A stretch of DNA of 64,000 nucleotides, taken from contig JAALGY010000038.1 of assembly GCA_032358165.1 (NCBI GenBank), positions 372,001 through 436,000 of the forward strand. Reading direction: 5' to 3'. The notes beneath the pieces are model-generated. The model was not told the DNA's origin. It saw only the letters and a program-made list of their open reading frames with translations, and did no database searches. A program made the position numbers and the translations under genes. Positions 48,492 through 62,177 of this stretch are shown piece after piece. Every line of letters begins with the position of its first letter. Position 1 is the stretch's first letter. The DNA is from Diplosphaera chodatii. Its lineage: Eukaryota > Chlorophyta > Trebouxiophyceae > Prasiolales > Stichococcaceae.

Positions 48492-51400
48492 ATGGTCCCA
48501 ACGTCTGTTTTAAAGCCTCATGTGACCACGCAGGCGGCGGTGTCGCTGCCGCTGGCGCTGCTGGTGCTGTGCTGGGCGGGCGCGGCGGCGGCGGCGGCGG
48601 CAGGACAGTCCACCACAGTGTCGGCGGCCAGGCTCGCCGACCGCGATGACGAGGAGGTATTGCCTTTCTCAACACCTCCGTTCAACGTTCTCGGGCTCAT
48701 CGCCCTGCGATCTCACTTTCAAGGCTCAATAATCGCAATAATCTGCCCGTGCAATGTGTACCATGCTCGAGTTACGAACAGGACGGCACCACTGCAGCTC
48801 AGGGCAGCACGCAGGGCTTGATGCCGACACAACCTCATCTCGAGCTCAAAGCTGGGGGTGTTGTCCAGCCGAGCTGGTGTGCGGCGGCTGAGCGACGCTG
48901 CATGGGGCTCAGCCCACTGATCGATGTTGTACCATCTAGTAGTACTGCACAGCCTCCAGGGATCCAGGCACCATCTGCTGCTGTTTGTAAGCCTGCTGCA
49001 AAGCGAGCCAACTCAAAGCATCGGCACAGGACTGTCGGATCGCAGCATGGCTGTTGACTTGTCAAGAATGCGCGCGATCTGTTGCAATGAGGTCCACTGG
49101 ATGTGTTTCAGGCGGAGGACCTGCTGCGGCGGTGCGAGAGGAACCCCAAGACCGGCCGGACGCGCGACAAGTGCACCCCGACCGAGGCCTACATCGTGAG
49201 TGGTCTCCCTTGAGCCTGGCGGTGGCGCATGAAGAACGTCTGTACAACAACTATGTTCCGACATGCGCCATCGCGCACACGGCTGGTGGCGCAGGGCCTT
49301 TCTGAAACATACTTGGGACGCAACGATGGTCATCAGTCCCTTGCAAGGCTGCGTGATGCATCACGTGCGTGAGCCGCTGTCAACCCCTTGCTGTGCTGCT
49401 GTCTACAGGCCAAATGCGTCACGGTGAGGGACCCGCTCGAGAGCAGAAGCCTCGGCTGCGGCACTGTGTAGTAGATAAGATGACCGCATGACATCCTGCC
49501 GCACATCCTGCGTGCCACTGCTGTCGGCTCTGCTGCGGTCTTATTCAAGTCGTCGTGACCGCAGGCGCACAACTGGCGGTGCCTGCGCTGCACCTTCAAC
49601 GTGGGCAGGGGCATCTCGGCGGAGGAGTCCCGGTGCACGCAGGTCCGCAGCCCGGGGCTGACCGCGCTGAGGAACGGCGAAGCAGGTGAGTCGCCCCGCC
49701 CTTTCTGCAGCAGCCGTGCACCGCTGCGCATCCTGCCAGACGCTGCTGGACAGAGTCACGTCACGCTGTGCTCGCTGCCAGGGAGTTAGCCCACTGCTGA
49801 CGTTGCAGCTGACAGTGGCAGTGTCTGAAGGCTGCCCAGGGTAGTACAGAGCACAACCGCAACTGCCGCCTATGTGCGCTCGGCTGCAGTGTGCCGCCCG
49901 GGCGTCGAGCCGCTGGCGGGCTCCAACAAGCAGAACGTGCGCAGCTGCCGGCCTGGCTTCGCAAAGAGCGGCTTTGGAAACTACAAGTGCGTTCCCTGCT
50001 CGGGTTTCCCGCCAATGAGATGGCAAATCCTCCGACCCCGCATGGCCCACTTTGTGGCTGGTCCAGCCAAGGCCCACGCACCTTTTTATGAGCATGGCAA
50101 CAGGTAGATGCCCCATACTCTCTGCGGTTCCGAAGCTGCCGACGTGGCTATGAGCAGGTGTGTGCTGTGCTCCGGGCGGGGGTGGACGCCGCGCATCGGG
50201 GCCACAAGCTGCCAGTGAGTGTGACGAATGCCGCAACGCAGTGCAGCAGTGAACCAACCTGACTGCGACACACGAGCTGCATGACGTGCAAGAGGTGGAC
50301 AGCGAGCAACAGAGCTGTTTGCTGCCTTGACAGAACCTGCCCAGCTGGCTTCACCATCGGCAAGGCACGGACAACATGCACAGGTGAGTCCACTCAGTCC
50401 AATGCTGCAATCTAACGGGCAGGGTACATGGTGCCACGGTGTACAATAGATGCTGTTCTGCTGAGGCCAAGCCGTACATCAACCTATCACATGCTGTGAG
50501 GCTCCTGGGTGCTAAGTAGCTGTGCTTGACTGCAGCGCCACCAGCAAGGCCGCAGTCCAGGAACCCTCCCCCGCCGAAGAGCCCGGCCCCGATGAGCCCG
50601 CCGCCCAGCCCGCCACCTGCCAGCCCGCCACCGAAGAGCCCGCCGCCCGAGAGCCCTCCGCCTGCTAGCCCGCCCCCTGCTGAAAGCCCTCCCAGCCCAC
50701 CCCCGGACAGCAGCCCGCCGCCCCTGGAACCCCCACCGACGCCGCCGCCCCCGGCATGCGCCGGTCTGCGCCAGGAGATCTTCGTCTTCAACTCCAGCAT
50801 GCCGGGCTTCACTGATGCCGTGAACGACACCACGCCGCTGCCCATCGGCAGGCCCTGCACCGACACCTGCTCATACCCGTGAGCGACATCTTCGTGTGTC
50901 TGGAGCCTTGTTTTGCGACAGCCAACATGTTGTTTTGCACCTAGCAGTGATACTGCACCGTCAAATCTTACATGTTCATCACGCTGCACTGGCAGCTGTG
51001 GGTACCGCATCCGCAGACATGCTGAAGATACTGTTGCACCATGTACAGCAACCGTGCTCTCGCAGGTACGACCCAGCTGTACCAACTGACGAGCGGACGG
51101 TGGAGGTCCCCACCAACGGCTACTGCGACTTCAGCGCCGACGCGCCCTGTGGTGCGTGCTTCCTTCAGCTGACATCAGCTGCTATAGCATCAGCAAGCGT
51201 GTTGCCACAGATACCCTGCAGAAGCTGGGCACTGCCACGGGCTGGCCAATGCTGCACGGTGACGTGGATGTAGATGCCGGCAGCAGCCTAGAACTGCACT
51301 GCCTGTGTGCCCATCGCACACTTCGTTCACAAGCACATGCTGCCCGCGCTGTGCGACTGCCCTTTACCACCGTTGTGCACAGCATCTGCTGTGAGCTCGG

Positions 51401-53010
51401 GTATCATTCGCGAACCAACTGCCATGCAGGCCAGGTCGGCCCGACGACAGTGGCATACACGCTCAACGCGGACAGGAGCTGCCCCTCCAACTACACCACT
51501 GACTACGGCGGCGGCCGCAACGACCCGCCGGTCGGCGGCAGCGACTTCCTCGTTGACGGCGTGCGAAAGAACTACGTTGCTCGGTAGGCAGCAAGCCCGG
51601 CCGCAATGGCCAATGGCCCAGGCTGAACATGACTGGACTGGTGCATGTGAATGACAACCCGGTGCAACATGCAATGCAATATTGCAAGTCTGCTGACACT
51701 CGGCCATCAACGTCTCCTGATGCACATCATGTGCGTTGTGCAGCCGAACTGTGTCAAAACCATCTGGCTGTGGTCGTGGCATGTCAAGGCGCAACTGTTG
51801 CACACGCAGGTGGACAGGAGGAATCACCATTCCGATCGATGGCAACTACAGCTTTGCAGCTGCCGCGGACGATGGAATGCGACTGGAGGTCGGAGGTAAC
51901 CTTGATTCGTATATCTGTACCTGCTTTTGATGGGCACCCATTGCATCCCTGGCAGGCGATGGCAGGTTGCCTTCTGACTGTATCTGTTACCAGCAAGCAC
52001 AGCCCGCCGCCGCCTGAGCCGATGCTCTGTGCAGGCAACCTCATCCTTGAGAAGAAAGGGTTCGACACCAATGCCTACCCTGTCCAAGCAGCCACCGCAT
52101 TCCTGACAGCGGGTAGGCCGGAAAGAGTGCATTTGTAGCTGTGAAACTCCTGCCCTGCTACAGTATAGTTCTGCTATCACACTGATCCATGTCACCGATC
52201 CAGTAGTCCGGCTGCCAAGCATGTTTGAAATGCAACATCGTGTGTCACGGACAATACCCTGCCGTGTATGGTTCTGGCCTAAACACGTGACTTGACCGCC
52301 ATTCTACGCTTTGCTCTGCAGGACTCCATCCCTTCAACCTGCAGGTATCTAGAGCATTTGTGTCTACCTTTCAAAGAGCAGCAGATTGAAACAACTGCCA
52401 CAGCTGCAGTGGAGTACTGGACGAACAGCAGCACGGATCAAGTCCTTGCTGGCTGATGTGCGAACGTGTTTGTTATGACCTGCAGTACTACCAGAGGCGC
52501 GACAGTGCGGCACTGGTGCTGCTCTGGTGCGCCTGTCACTGTGCCAGCGCAAGCATGCTGCGCACCCACCTGCCTCAGATGGCTGAGCCTGCAATATGTA
52601 GCAGAGCACGGTGGGTGTGACTCCCCAGCTTGCTTGATAGCAGGTGCAACCTGCATGCTTGACCTGCAGGAACTGGGACGGCACGGCCATTGATGAGACT
52701 CCGGACGCGTGTGGACAAGGGCGCCGGCTGATGGCCGATGAGCCAGTTGGTATGGCCATCTGCATTCAGCACCATGTGCTTGACAGGAAACTGATTGCAG
52801 AGCACTGTCAAGCGGGCTGTCTGCTTGCTGTGATGATGACGTCACATCGCTGGGCGCTATCACGGCACCATCGCCATTGCTGCTGCTTGGCACAAGGCCC
52901 CGCCCTGCCTGCCATGCCAGTTTCAATAGCCGGCTTTGTGACGTGCTGCAGGCGGTGCCGCGTACCGAGCGATACCCAAGTCTGCCTTCTGCACGGGGGC
53001 ACCAATCTGA
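48492..53010 (+). CDS. secreted Cys-rich/Pro-rich matrix protein with PA14 domain
   Basis: Sixteen exons join in phase to 519 residues: 48492-48656, 49112-49195, 49409-49423, 49565-49685, 49890-50003, 50158-50218, 50334-50383, 50536-50878, 51066-51151, 51430-51583, 51810-51895, 52035-52112, 52322-52344, 52486-52526, 52670-52749, 52952-53010. A signal peptide (SLPLALLVLCWAGAAAAAAAG) is followed by a Cys-rich part (CERNPKTG, NWRCLRCTFNVGRG, SCRPGFAKSGFGNYKCVPC, TCPAGFTIG). Exon 8 encodes an SPPP/PPPA-type hydroxyproline-rich spacer. The C-terminal third is a PA14-type beta barrel: WTGGITIPIDGNYSFAAA, DDGMRLEVGG, AFLTAGLHPFNLQYYQ and ALVLLWNWDG. PA14 domains bind sugars or sit in wall-associated enzymes and adhesins. 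An extracellular-matrix/cell-wall location is inferred. Exon 3 encodes just five residues. Its N-terminus is paralogous to the gene starting at 63117. Confidence 0.85.
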
Positions 53011-53973
53011 GGCCCGTCCTCGCACAGAGAAGGTTGGCGCTCTGTTCGTATGTGATGCCCAGCTAGCGCAGATGCTTGAAAGGTACGTTCACACACCGTA
53101 CATCATTCACTGTTCGATGAGCTTGTTGGCTTGACCGAACCCTCGACTTGAACCCGCCACATGCTACAGGTGGAACACAACCATGATGTGGCTGCGCATC
53201 AGTTGTGCCAGGGCAAGGAGGGGCCTCTGTCTACATAGAGTGCATGGTGAAGCGGCAAGACTGCTCACTTAGCAGCTGAAGGATGTTGTGATTGGCTGCT
53301 GTACTAGCACTGAATCTGCAGCAATGCAGATGCAGAACTACACAGCCATGCGGCCCATGTCGGCAGGATGGAGTACATCACACGGCATACTGATGACAAC
53401 AGATGGCGGTCGGGCAGCAGTGTGGCCTTGTGTAGCTCTCTGACAGGCGGGCACGCACACACACATGGCATTCAGTGGGCTTCATAGAAGTGGCAGCCAT
53501 CTGCAGAAGGAAGACCTAGCTGCTGCGTTGGTAGAGGGCTGTGTATTCGGCTTATGCAGCAGTCTTTTCATTTGTGTGCTGGCTCAGATCAACGTTCATC
53601 AAAACCAGCAGCGGTACACCCAGATCTAGATACAGAACGAACGAAAACACCATTTCGTGCTCATCTGTTCAGCTGCGCGGGTGGAGCATGAACGATACTG
53701 AAGAAGTCATTGGCAGTTGGCAACCAAGCCCGTTGCATCTTCCTGCACATGCTGTCGACTGCTGAGAGGATCCCTTATGAACCAAAGAGGATGATGTGTA
53801 TAGTTCCAGCTTCCGCTGCATCATGCACACCGACCAGTGTTGCGGCATGTATGTTGCATCCTGTGCGCAGCAAAGCTGCAACCCGCCGCCCAATGCCTGC
53901 CCCCAGGCCTAGGATTCCCACGGCAGACAGATCTGCCGTCATGAAAGGTGGCCAATGCAGTGACACAAGCTGC
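53011..53973. other. convergent 3' region of the two matrix genes
   Basis: No coding exon supported. The frames at 53541-53765 (+) and 53669-53893 (-) carry no recognisable motif. Confidence 0.5.
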
Positions 53974-56900
53974 TCAGCCGGCGTTGGTGACGCAGCCCCC
54001 CGAGTCGGTGGCGTCGAACCCCGTGTTGCAGGTGAAGCAGAAGTCCTCGGTGGATGAGCTGGACGCGCAGTTGCCGCCGGCCGCCGGCTTGCAGGGCCCC
54101 GCCCCAACGCCTGTCTTGAATGTCCCGTCGGGGCATGCTGCGGTGCAGACAGGCACCACTGGTCATGTGGTGCAGCTGCATTTGTGTGCATGGATGCCGG
54201 TTTGCCACCAGGCCAGGACTGTTGCCATCATCGCAGTGTGTAGCGTGCATGCATGTATGCTGAAAAAATGTGCCACCGTCCAGCCTGGCAGCATCCGGTT
54301 GTGACTGTCACTCGCACAGACGCACCTGCACACTGGCCATTTGCTCCTGGCAGGGTGCCGGCCGGGCAGGAAGTGCAGCCGGTTTTGGAATCACAGGCCC
54401 CTGCACCGCGGACAGGTACACATGTTTCAGGGTGCTCTGGCATCTTGCAGCAGTGGCAACATTGGACATCGAAGTGCCGATGCTGAACGGAGGTGGAACA
54501 GCAGGCAATCGGACAGGCGTCTGCTCAGCAGGCGACTACTGATGGCAAGTGCACCAGCAAGCAGGATGCTTGCTCACCTGGCGTGCAGCTCGAGTCACAC
54601 TCAAAGCAGCCTGGTGAGGAGCACACACACACTCCGTCACATATGTGCAACATTGCAGCAAGCTCCGACTGTGTGCATTCTCTGGCCATCATCAGGCAAT
54701 GCAATCCGCCACCGACGGGTGTGCACAGCTCTGACCAGGTGACCAGGGTCCTGTGTGTGGCTTTCATCGTGCACTGGGCATGCACATGCATGTGAGCTCT
54801 GCACTTCACCTTGTCCATTGGGCGCCGAATAGCCGCCGAGGGTTTGGCCATCGCCGAAATTGTAGGTGGCACAGTCCAAGCACTGATTGTCATTGAAGTT
54901 CCTGCCGAATCCTGGCACGCAGGCTGCGCCAGATACAAAGCTGTTCTGATCCAATTGTCCACTGTGTCTGTCAACCCTAAGGCTGATGCAGGTGGGTCAT
55001 GGCTGTGTGCGTATGAAGGTGCTCTAGTCGTTAGCAATGCTGTGTGAATGCTGCAAGCCCATGGGCTCCAGGAACGTGTAGCATGTGAACACATCATCGA
55101 GCGTGCAGGCGTGCTGTGAGATGATTTGGTGAGAGGAACCTATTGAGCTGCGCACCTCGGCACCCGGTGTTGCCCGGCGCAGTCGGCGTCGCCTTGTAGG
55201 GTTCAATGTAGTCAGGGCAGAAGGAGCAGACGCTTGCGCCAGCCCAGGCGAACGTCGTTGGGTCGCACGCTGCATGTCAACAGCAGCGCATTGTTTGATG
55301 GCGCATCGGTAGCTTACTATTTGTGTTCTACCTGCTGCCTTGGCCGCCAACAAAATGAGCATGCACGCCCAACACCATACTTCACTCATGCATTCGTGAT
55401 ATCTTGAACCACCAATGCTGCCACCCTGCTCAGATGCTGCAACTTTGTTTGTAGTGAGACAGCAGCATGCGGCCTGGCTGCAGAGCGCACCGTTGCATAC
55501 ACCTTCGAAACTCGAGGACGACCCTGCTGGGCACCGGGCGAAGGTATCGCTGCCGGCTGGGGATGTGAAGCCGTCGGGCGTGTCTGCAGCATTGCAGCAC
55601 CAAGAGCGCTCAGCGCTTGCTGCTGCTGTGGGTTCAAGCCAGCTGGAGGCCTCGGCTTCTAGGCCCGGGGATATCAGGCTCACGAAGCAGTGCTCACAGT
55701 GCTGCCATGCAGGGTTGACACGGGCAACAGCAGCCTGGGTGGTGCAAGCCATGCAGCCAGCAAAACATGGCAATCCTATCGAAGTAGAATAAGGGGGCCA
55801 CCTGCGCATCCCTCTGCAATGCCGCCGGGCCCAAAGGTACCGCTCCCGCACGCTGCACAGCACAGACTCGGGTCACCTCATTAACAATGCGGCTGCAAGA
55901 CAGTCAGACGAGCAGAGCCACCTCGTCCGAGCACACAACTTGGCCTTGTGAACATGCTCATGTGGCTTGATGTGACTGAGCAGGGTCCTCTGCACAGAGA
56001 GGCCGCGGGAAATGGTCCATTCACAAACTTACCGGTGCAGCTCGTGCCGTCCTGTTTGATTGCGCTTCCTGGTGCACACAGGGCGCACTGGTTGGGCGCG
56101 GTGCCAGCGGGCCGGCTGTTGGGAGCGCAACACTGCGTAGACCCCGCATTGCTCGAGGTGCCGAACGGGCAGTCTGCGGAACAGGGGCACAAAGGCAAGT
56201 CGTCAATGATCAGGTGCCATGACATCAGCACACTAGGGCTCTGCCTTTGCTGCTCTACACCCTACCGCTGCCAAGAACGTGATACACCATGCCAGCCAGT
56301 GCGCAGTGCACACAGCTGGTGCCTCTGGTCTCCCCGCTGCTGGTGACATGTTTGCAGCACGCACGCCGACCTGTGCATGTGGGCGGGGCAGAGGCTGGGT
56401 CCCGGTACTGTCCTGCCGGGCAGCTGAAGGGCACCTGTGCGCAAGTGGCCTTCAGAGCAGCCAGTGCAGCCTGCGAGTAACAGCAACCGCGGCAATGAGT
56501 GGCTCCCTGCAAGCTGACCAATCCTGAGACGGCGTGTTGCCAATGTAGCTTTTGCTTAAAGCTTTGTGCGACATCAAACATGCGGTGCAAGCTGCCTCTG
56601 ACAGAGGCACATACCGTGTCAGTGGCCGTCAGACCCTGGTCGTTAGTGATGTGCCACACAAGCGCCTGAAGGTTGTTCGGCGGGCACTTGCCTGCAGGTT
56701 GCACAGCACAGACACTCGCAATGGGGTCGTGGGTCCTCGTGGAAGTTTGGTGGCGCCAGGTGATGCCTCCTGGCAGGTGACACGGTCATGGCCGGCTGAA
56801 CTTCACTCTTCACTCTTCATGGCCGGCATGTGGGCCAGATATAGCTGGGCGCTGTGCCCTGTGAACTCTTCTGTCTAGCCATGCCGGCGCACCAGCGAGC

Positions 56901-59900
56901 GATGTGACCAGGGACTTGATGCCCGACTGGTCGCTGATAACTGGCAAGTTGTAGGATGGGCTGTCGAGCGTGGAGGACCGCCCCTGGTTGCCCGAGAAGG
57001 CGCCCAGCAGGAGGTCGTATGTGGCGACCAGCGCGCCGCCAGCGGCCTGGGTTGTGGCCACTGGACCGATGCGCGGCGCCGTCTGAGGTGTGGCAACCGG
57101 CGGCGAGTGTCCATTGCTGACGATCAGTGCGCCGCACCCTGCAGGCAGCGCTCGCCAATATGGCATGCATGTGGCAAGCACGACCGGCATCCTGCACCAC
57201 CTGCATATGCTTCACCGCCGGCCGCGGCACAGCCCACAGGCTCGTGGCACCCAGCATGCTGCGACAGTTTGGACGTTGGCATTACAGCGCGCAATGCAGA
57301 GACAGATTGCTGTTTTGGCAGCTTTCCATCTTGATGCACCTCAAGCTCGCAGACGCAGGTGTGCACAGCAATCTGTGTATCCTAGCAGGCTGCAAAGACA
57401 ACAGGACAGTGGCAGGTGCAGGTGACTCATGCCTCAACAAGCAATGCTGTCGGTGGCACACCATCAGATGTTGGCGTGAAGTCGATTGTGTAGGGTCCCA
57501 TCAGGAGTGCTACGGCGTATTGCGGAACAGAGGCGGTTGGGGCAAACGCCGCGCCTGGCGGCAGCTGCAGCTTTGTGCCTGCTCAATCACAACTCATGGC
57601 TGATGCATCTAGCTACGGAATACTGCTCCCACTGCAGCAGCGCCACAAATGCGACAGCCGGGCAAGCCTGAGACCACAGAAGCACTTGGCATGCTACATG
57701 TCATCACACAGCAGATGAGCGTGTGCCAATCAGATCACCACTTGGCGTGGTCCCGGGCGCGGCTGCAGACCAAGACAGAACACAGATTACATTGAAGCCC
57801 ACAATGTCAGGGTGCAGCATCGTGACACAGTCAGTCCTAGTGCGCCCAGTTTCCTGTCTGTTTTCTGCATCGACTGTGTGATGTTGAACCCTGGGCAGCC
57901 AATGACCTGATGATGGGGCCCACGGCAGTGTGATCACATTGCGATGAACATACCTGGAGGTGTTTTGGCGATGCAGGTCTGCCCTGCCTGGTCGCTGGAC
58001 AAGCAGCTGGCCGTGTATGCGGTCTGCTGGTCTTGTGCCTGGCGAAACACAGCTGCTCCAGCACTCCTGCTTAGGAGAAGCTTGATGTTGCCGGAAACAG
58101 GAACTTTGGGATGAGCTCAAATCAGTATGCGTGCTGACCATATGGTGGCCTGCTGGTCGACTACATGCCCTCTTCTGCGAGAGGGACAATCTGGCGGCAT
58201 ATGCGCAGCTGCCTTGAACAATGTGCCTACTCACTCCAGGGCTGTGTATGCTAGGACGGCTGCGTCCGAGCAGGTCTGCCAGTTGCCGATTGTCGCCAAG
58301 CGCTCTTGGATGGAGCCACCGTACGGCGCGGAGAATACGCCGAATGTGTCCTGCATGCCACTCGCCCGGTCACATAGCCGATGCCAATTCTATCCTTGCA
58401 CATGATCCTTCACACGAAACCTTCTAGTATATATGCAGACAGCGCAAAGCTTCAGCGGACCTGACACACGACCCCGGTGTCACTGCGGAGGTTCTGGTCA
58501 CAGAAGGCTTGGCTATTAGTTGCATAGCAGCGCTCTGCAGCAGACACAGCATCTGCGTGAACCTTGACACTTCCGCAACAAGCTCAATCTTGGTCTGCAA
58601 CTGGCGCCGGTAAACACAGGAGCAAGATGGCCACGTCAGGCTGTCGCTACATATGCTGCTGCCACGGTTGTTGATCCTGTCTGCAGGCGGCGCTGCCTGT
58701 TATAACACCAACCGTGGGTGTTGCAGGCGGCCTCGAACAGCTGCGTTCCATTCGTTGTCCAGAAAGTGCGGGCTGCAGCCGGAAAGAGCGCAGCCGTTGT
58801 GAAGTTGCTGCTCAGATAGGCGCCTGCAGTGGATCAGCTAGATGTTACTAGTGGGCATGAAAAGTTCAGTGTGTAGGTCGGGTAAACGATGATCATGTGC
58901 ACTGCAACTCGTGATTCTGTCGTGCTTGGAGCCTTTGCGCTGTCTGCTGCTGATGCATGAGACACGCACCAACGATCCCAGCCACCAACGCACACTTGGG
59001 TGCTGGATCTGCACGGGAGTTGCGTCGAATGACGATGTCAGACTGCCATCACGATGAGTAGCAGGTGTATGAGAGTCCAAAGCAGGTATTCCAGCCACTG
59101 TGCTGCAGACACGCGCCACATCGGCACATACATACCCTAGGCTGCTTTTGTGTTGCTGCACCTTTGAAGAAAGACGGGCATTTAGACGACGCGTCTGCGG
59201 CGCGAGGGCAGCATGCGGCGCACTTGGCCGTGTTGTCACTGTCATTAGGGAATGGGCACTGATTCGGGCACAACGCATCTGCGAGCACACAGGTACGACT
59301 GGCCTCAATGCAGAACATCAGCGCGAGCATGCCAGCAGGAGTAGTAGCACCAAGCGACCATGGGCAAGAGGGATGCCGCGCTGTTCAACTAACACGACGA
59401 GCCTGAGATGCGTACCTTGATTGCCGTGTCCAAAGGGTGGCTGCCTGACTGGCGGTGGCGGTGCGACTGGCGGGCTGCTTGCCGTCCGCTGAGAAACGGT
59501 GGTGCATGTGCTCGGTACACCAGCCCCTGCCGGCGTCGTCACCTGCCAACCACACAACTATGCACAGTGACATTGTTGAAAGCCGGCGGCGCGGTCATCG
59601 CCTGGGCTGCCCAGTCTCATGACTGCAGGGTCACCAGCCAGCCCGTGCTGGTGCGAGAGCTGGTCGCACCTGGACCCGCATACAGATCTGTGCAAAGCCG
59701 GCCACCCCCAGCGGCGTAGGCGCTCCGGGCTGGTTCGCCCAAGATGAGCACGCTACACGACACCAACAGCAGGCTTCCCATGCGCAAGCCCGGTGGTGCA
59801 GTGCCCAGAGGTGACCAGCCCATCAACCAAGTGCCTCAGCCGCCGTCACATTGTGCAGGGCAGCGCACCGAAGTGTTGGAAGCCGTCCGTCTCTGTTGTG

Positions 59901-61197
59901 ACGTTGGACCCCTGGGTGATGGAAACGATCTTAACATTGCTGGGGATGGTGACCGGGGTGCCGCTCAGGGCGGCGGTGGACGTCCCCAGGCCGCCGCCGC
60001 CGGTGACCTTGGCCGGCGGTGGCGGTGGCGGTTTCTTGGGCGGAGGCGGCGATTTTTTGGGCGGCGGCGGCGGCGGCTTCTTGGGGACAGTGGCCGCCTG
60101 CAGACAGCAGCGACGACGTGACGTTTGTGGCTTTGGATATCGACACTGCGTGCGCAGGCAGGAGCAGGTGGCGCGGCCGCAGCGCAGTGCAGCACGGCGT
60201 GTGCAGTTTATCGTGGTGAGGGTCCACTTACTAGGCAGCAACTGCCACCGACTTGCCGCGTGGTGTGGCGAGACAGCACTAGCAGCCACTACAACTGCAT
60301 GTCGATACGGCCGATGTAGCTGCTCGACGACACCAGGGGGCATGAAACCGCCCTTGGACGACACGACGGGGTTACGTGACTTGGTGGCTCAGCACACCTT
60401 GGCGGTCGGCTTCGGGGTGGGCTTCTTGGTGGGCCGCTTTGTGGGCTTGGGTGTCGGGCGGCGGGTGGGTTTCTTTGTTGGCTTTGTGGTTGGCCTTTTC
60501 TTGGTGGGCTTGGGCTTCTTGGTTGGGGCCTTCCTCTTTGTGGGCACCGCCTTCAGCAGCTGCCGCTGCGCCACCCTGCCGCGCCGAGGCAGCTTTGAGG
60601 TGCCGTTATCACTGTTGTTGGCACTGTGTGGGGCTGTCTTGTCACCGGCAGCGGCAGTTAGTGTAGCAGCCGCGGACCTGCCGAACAAAACCTCCGACGG
60701 CTGACCACGCACTGCTGCCGTATCAATTGCGCCACCCGCCTGCGCAAATGACATCAACAAGCTGATAGCAGCTGATGCGCATGACGTCTGCGGGGTGGCA
60801 ACGGCACTGTCTAGCTTAAGTACCGTACAGCCAGGACGACACAGCTAGCTACAGAGGGACAGCATGTGCGCGAAACGCTGCAACAGCTGTGCTCTCTGGG
60901 TAGCGTTTCTAGAGATGGCAGCGGTGAGTATATACTCGGTCGCGGGTCCCCGTGAAGGCAATCGTGCAGGTGCGTGGCGACCATGCATGAGAATTGGGCC
61001 GGCACTACGGCCACCAGACGCGCTGTGGGCAACCAGCGACATCGACTAGCAACAGGAACATGCTCCTCCATCTGACTCCAGCTACAACTGACCTCAGAGC
61101 TGGCGCGATGCGCGGCGTCCGCCTCGGCAGGGGCGTCCAGCACCAGAAGTGCCACCAGCAACGGCGCTAAGACCAGCACGCCTGACCGCCTGAGCAT
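53974..61197 (-). CDS. secreted Lys/Pro-rich and Cys-repeat extracellular-matrix protein
   Basis: Minus-strand exon 1 (61197-61093) encodes a signal peptide (MLRRSGVLVLAPLLVALLVL). Exon 2 (60739-60398) ends in PTKKP, PTPKP and RPTKKPT repeats. Exon 3 (60094-59869) has PPPPKKSPPPPKK, then a segment with NVTTETDG. Middle exons down to about 56880 encode unrecognised extracellular modules (CPNQCPFPNDSDNTAKC; AYLSSNFTTAALFPAAART; DTFGVFSAPYGGS; KLQLPPGAAFAPTAS; LVATYDLLLGAFSG). The C-terminal part is a series of Cys-rich repeats like the GCC2/GCC3 (ephrin-receptor-like) type: CPAGQYRDPASAPPTC, CPFGTSSNAGSTQCC, CPAGSSSS, CSFCPDYIEPYKATPT, CVPGFGRNFNDNQC, CFECDSSC, CTSCPAGTLPGANGQC, CPDGTFKTG. It ends VTNAG at the TGA at 53974. 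Most repeat exons begin and end in phase 1. Junctions near 58100-57650 and 56880-56480 are unresolved. Cell-wall/matrix function is inferred; no enzyme motif is seen. Confidence 0.72.
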
Positions 61198-62177
61198 CCT
61201 GCATGCACAGCGCAGTAGACCAGCTGTTGCACAGGCAGTAACAGGTTCTGAAGGCCACGCGGACGGATCAAGGCATGGTCAAGTACTGAGGTACGTACCT
61301 GTTGGTGTGCGACAATTTTCGTTGACAGCGGTACGTATCGGGCGTCAGAGAGCGACTCTGCTCAAGGCAGGTTCAGTATGGGTCCAGCTAATGACTGTGT
61401 GGGCGTGAATGTGATGTTGCACATGTTGCACACTGGGACATTGCCACACTACGCGCCTGTGCCGTCGTTGAGATGCCTCCAATATTCCCTGCTCCAGGGT
61501 TGGAAATGCACGCCTGACCGTACAGTGGTATCTGTGACCAGGTTACCGGCTACTAGCTGACATGTTGACATTATTATTGCCACCTGCCTCATGTTGCCTT
61601 GAGCCTGATCGAAGTCCTCCATCTGTGGGTGTATCGCGCATGCACGCACACTTTCAGCCGCAGGTATGGACGGTAGCACCTGCGTGTGTGTCGGTATTAT
61701 GCAGCAGGGCGCACGCAGCTGAGACGTTCACGCATGCACACATGATTACGGCAAGAGCAGCTGGTCAACCAGCAGGTACGTAGAAGGACAAGCTGATACC
61801 GTGTCATGATGCATCTGAATTTCAGCATGCATGTTGCAGAGGCAGCCAGCATTGTGCTGTGGTGCGTGGGCAGATGATGGTCACGGATGCACCTGTTGCT
61901 AGCTAACAACAAGGTGTTCATGAGTGCACAACAGTTCCTCGGTGCAGACGCAGGGGACTTTCAGTGTTTGGTTGAAAAAGTGCAATAGTTTTCCCCACTT
62001 GCTTTCCAAGAGTCTGTGTCAAACCCTAGCCTCGGACCAGGGCCTGCTGACATCCTCCTACACTTCGTCCCGGCAGTACGGCTGACGCGGTGACGCCAGC
62101 AACAGAAAACCTTTAAGTTTGATCGAACGTGGGCTGTAGGAGTGGTGGATCCTCCTGGTGCGGCGTTGAGCAGCCAC
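61198..62177. other. divergent intergenic region of matrix genes
   Basis: No coding exon supported. Contains the promoter of the minus-strand Cys-repeat gene. Confidence 0.5.

Noticed and set aside
57282..57470. GC donor GTTGAG|GCATGA in gene 14
   Set aside because: A GT donor at TCTGATG|GTGTGC gives the correct phase into the next exon, so no non-canonical site is needed.
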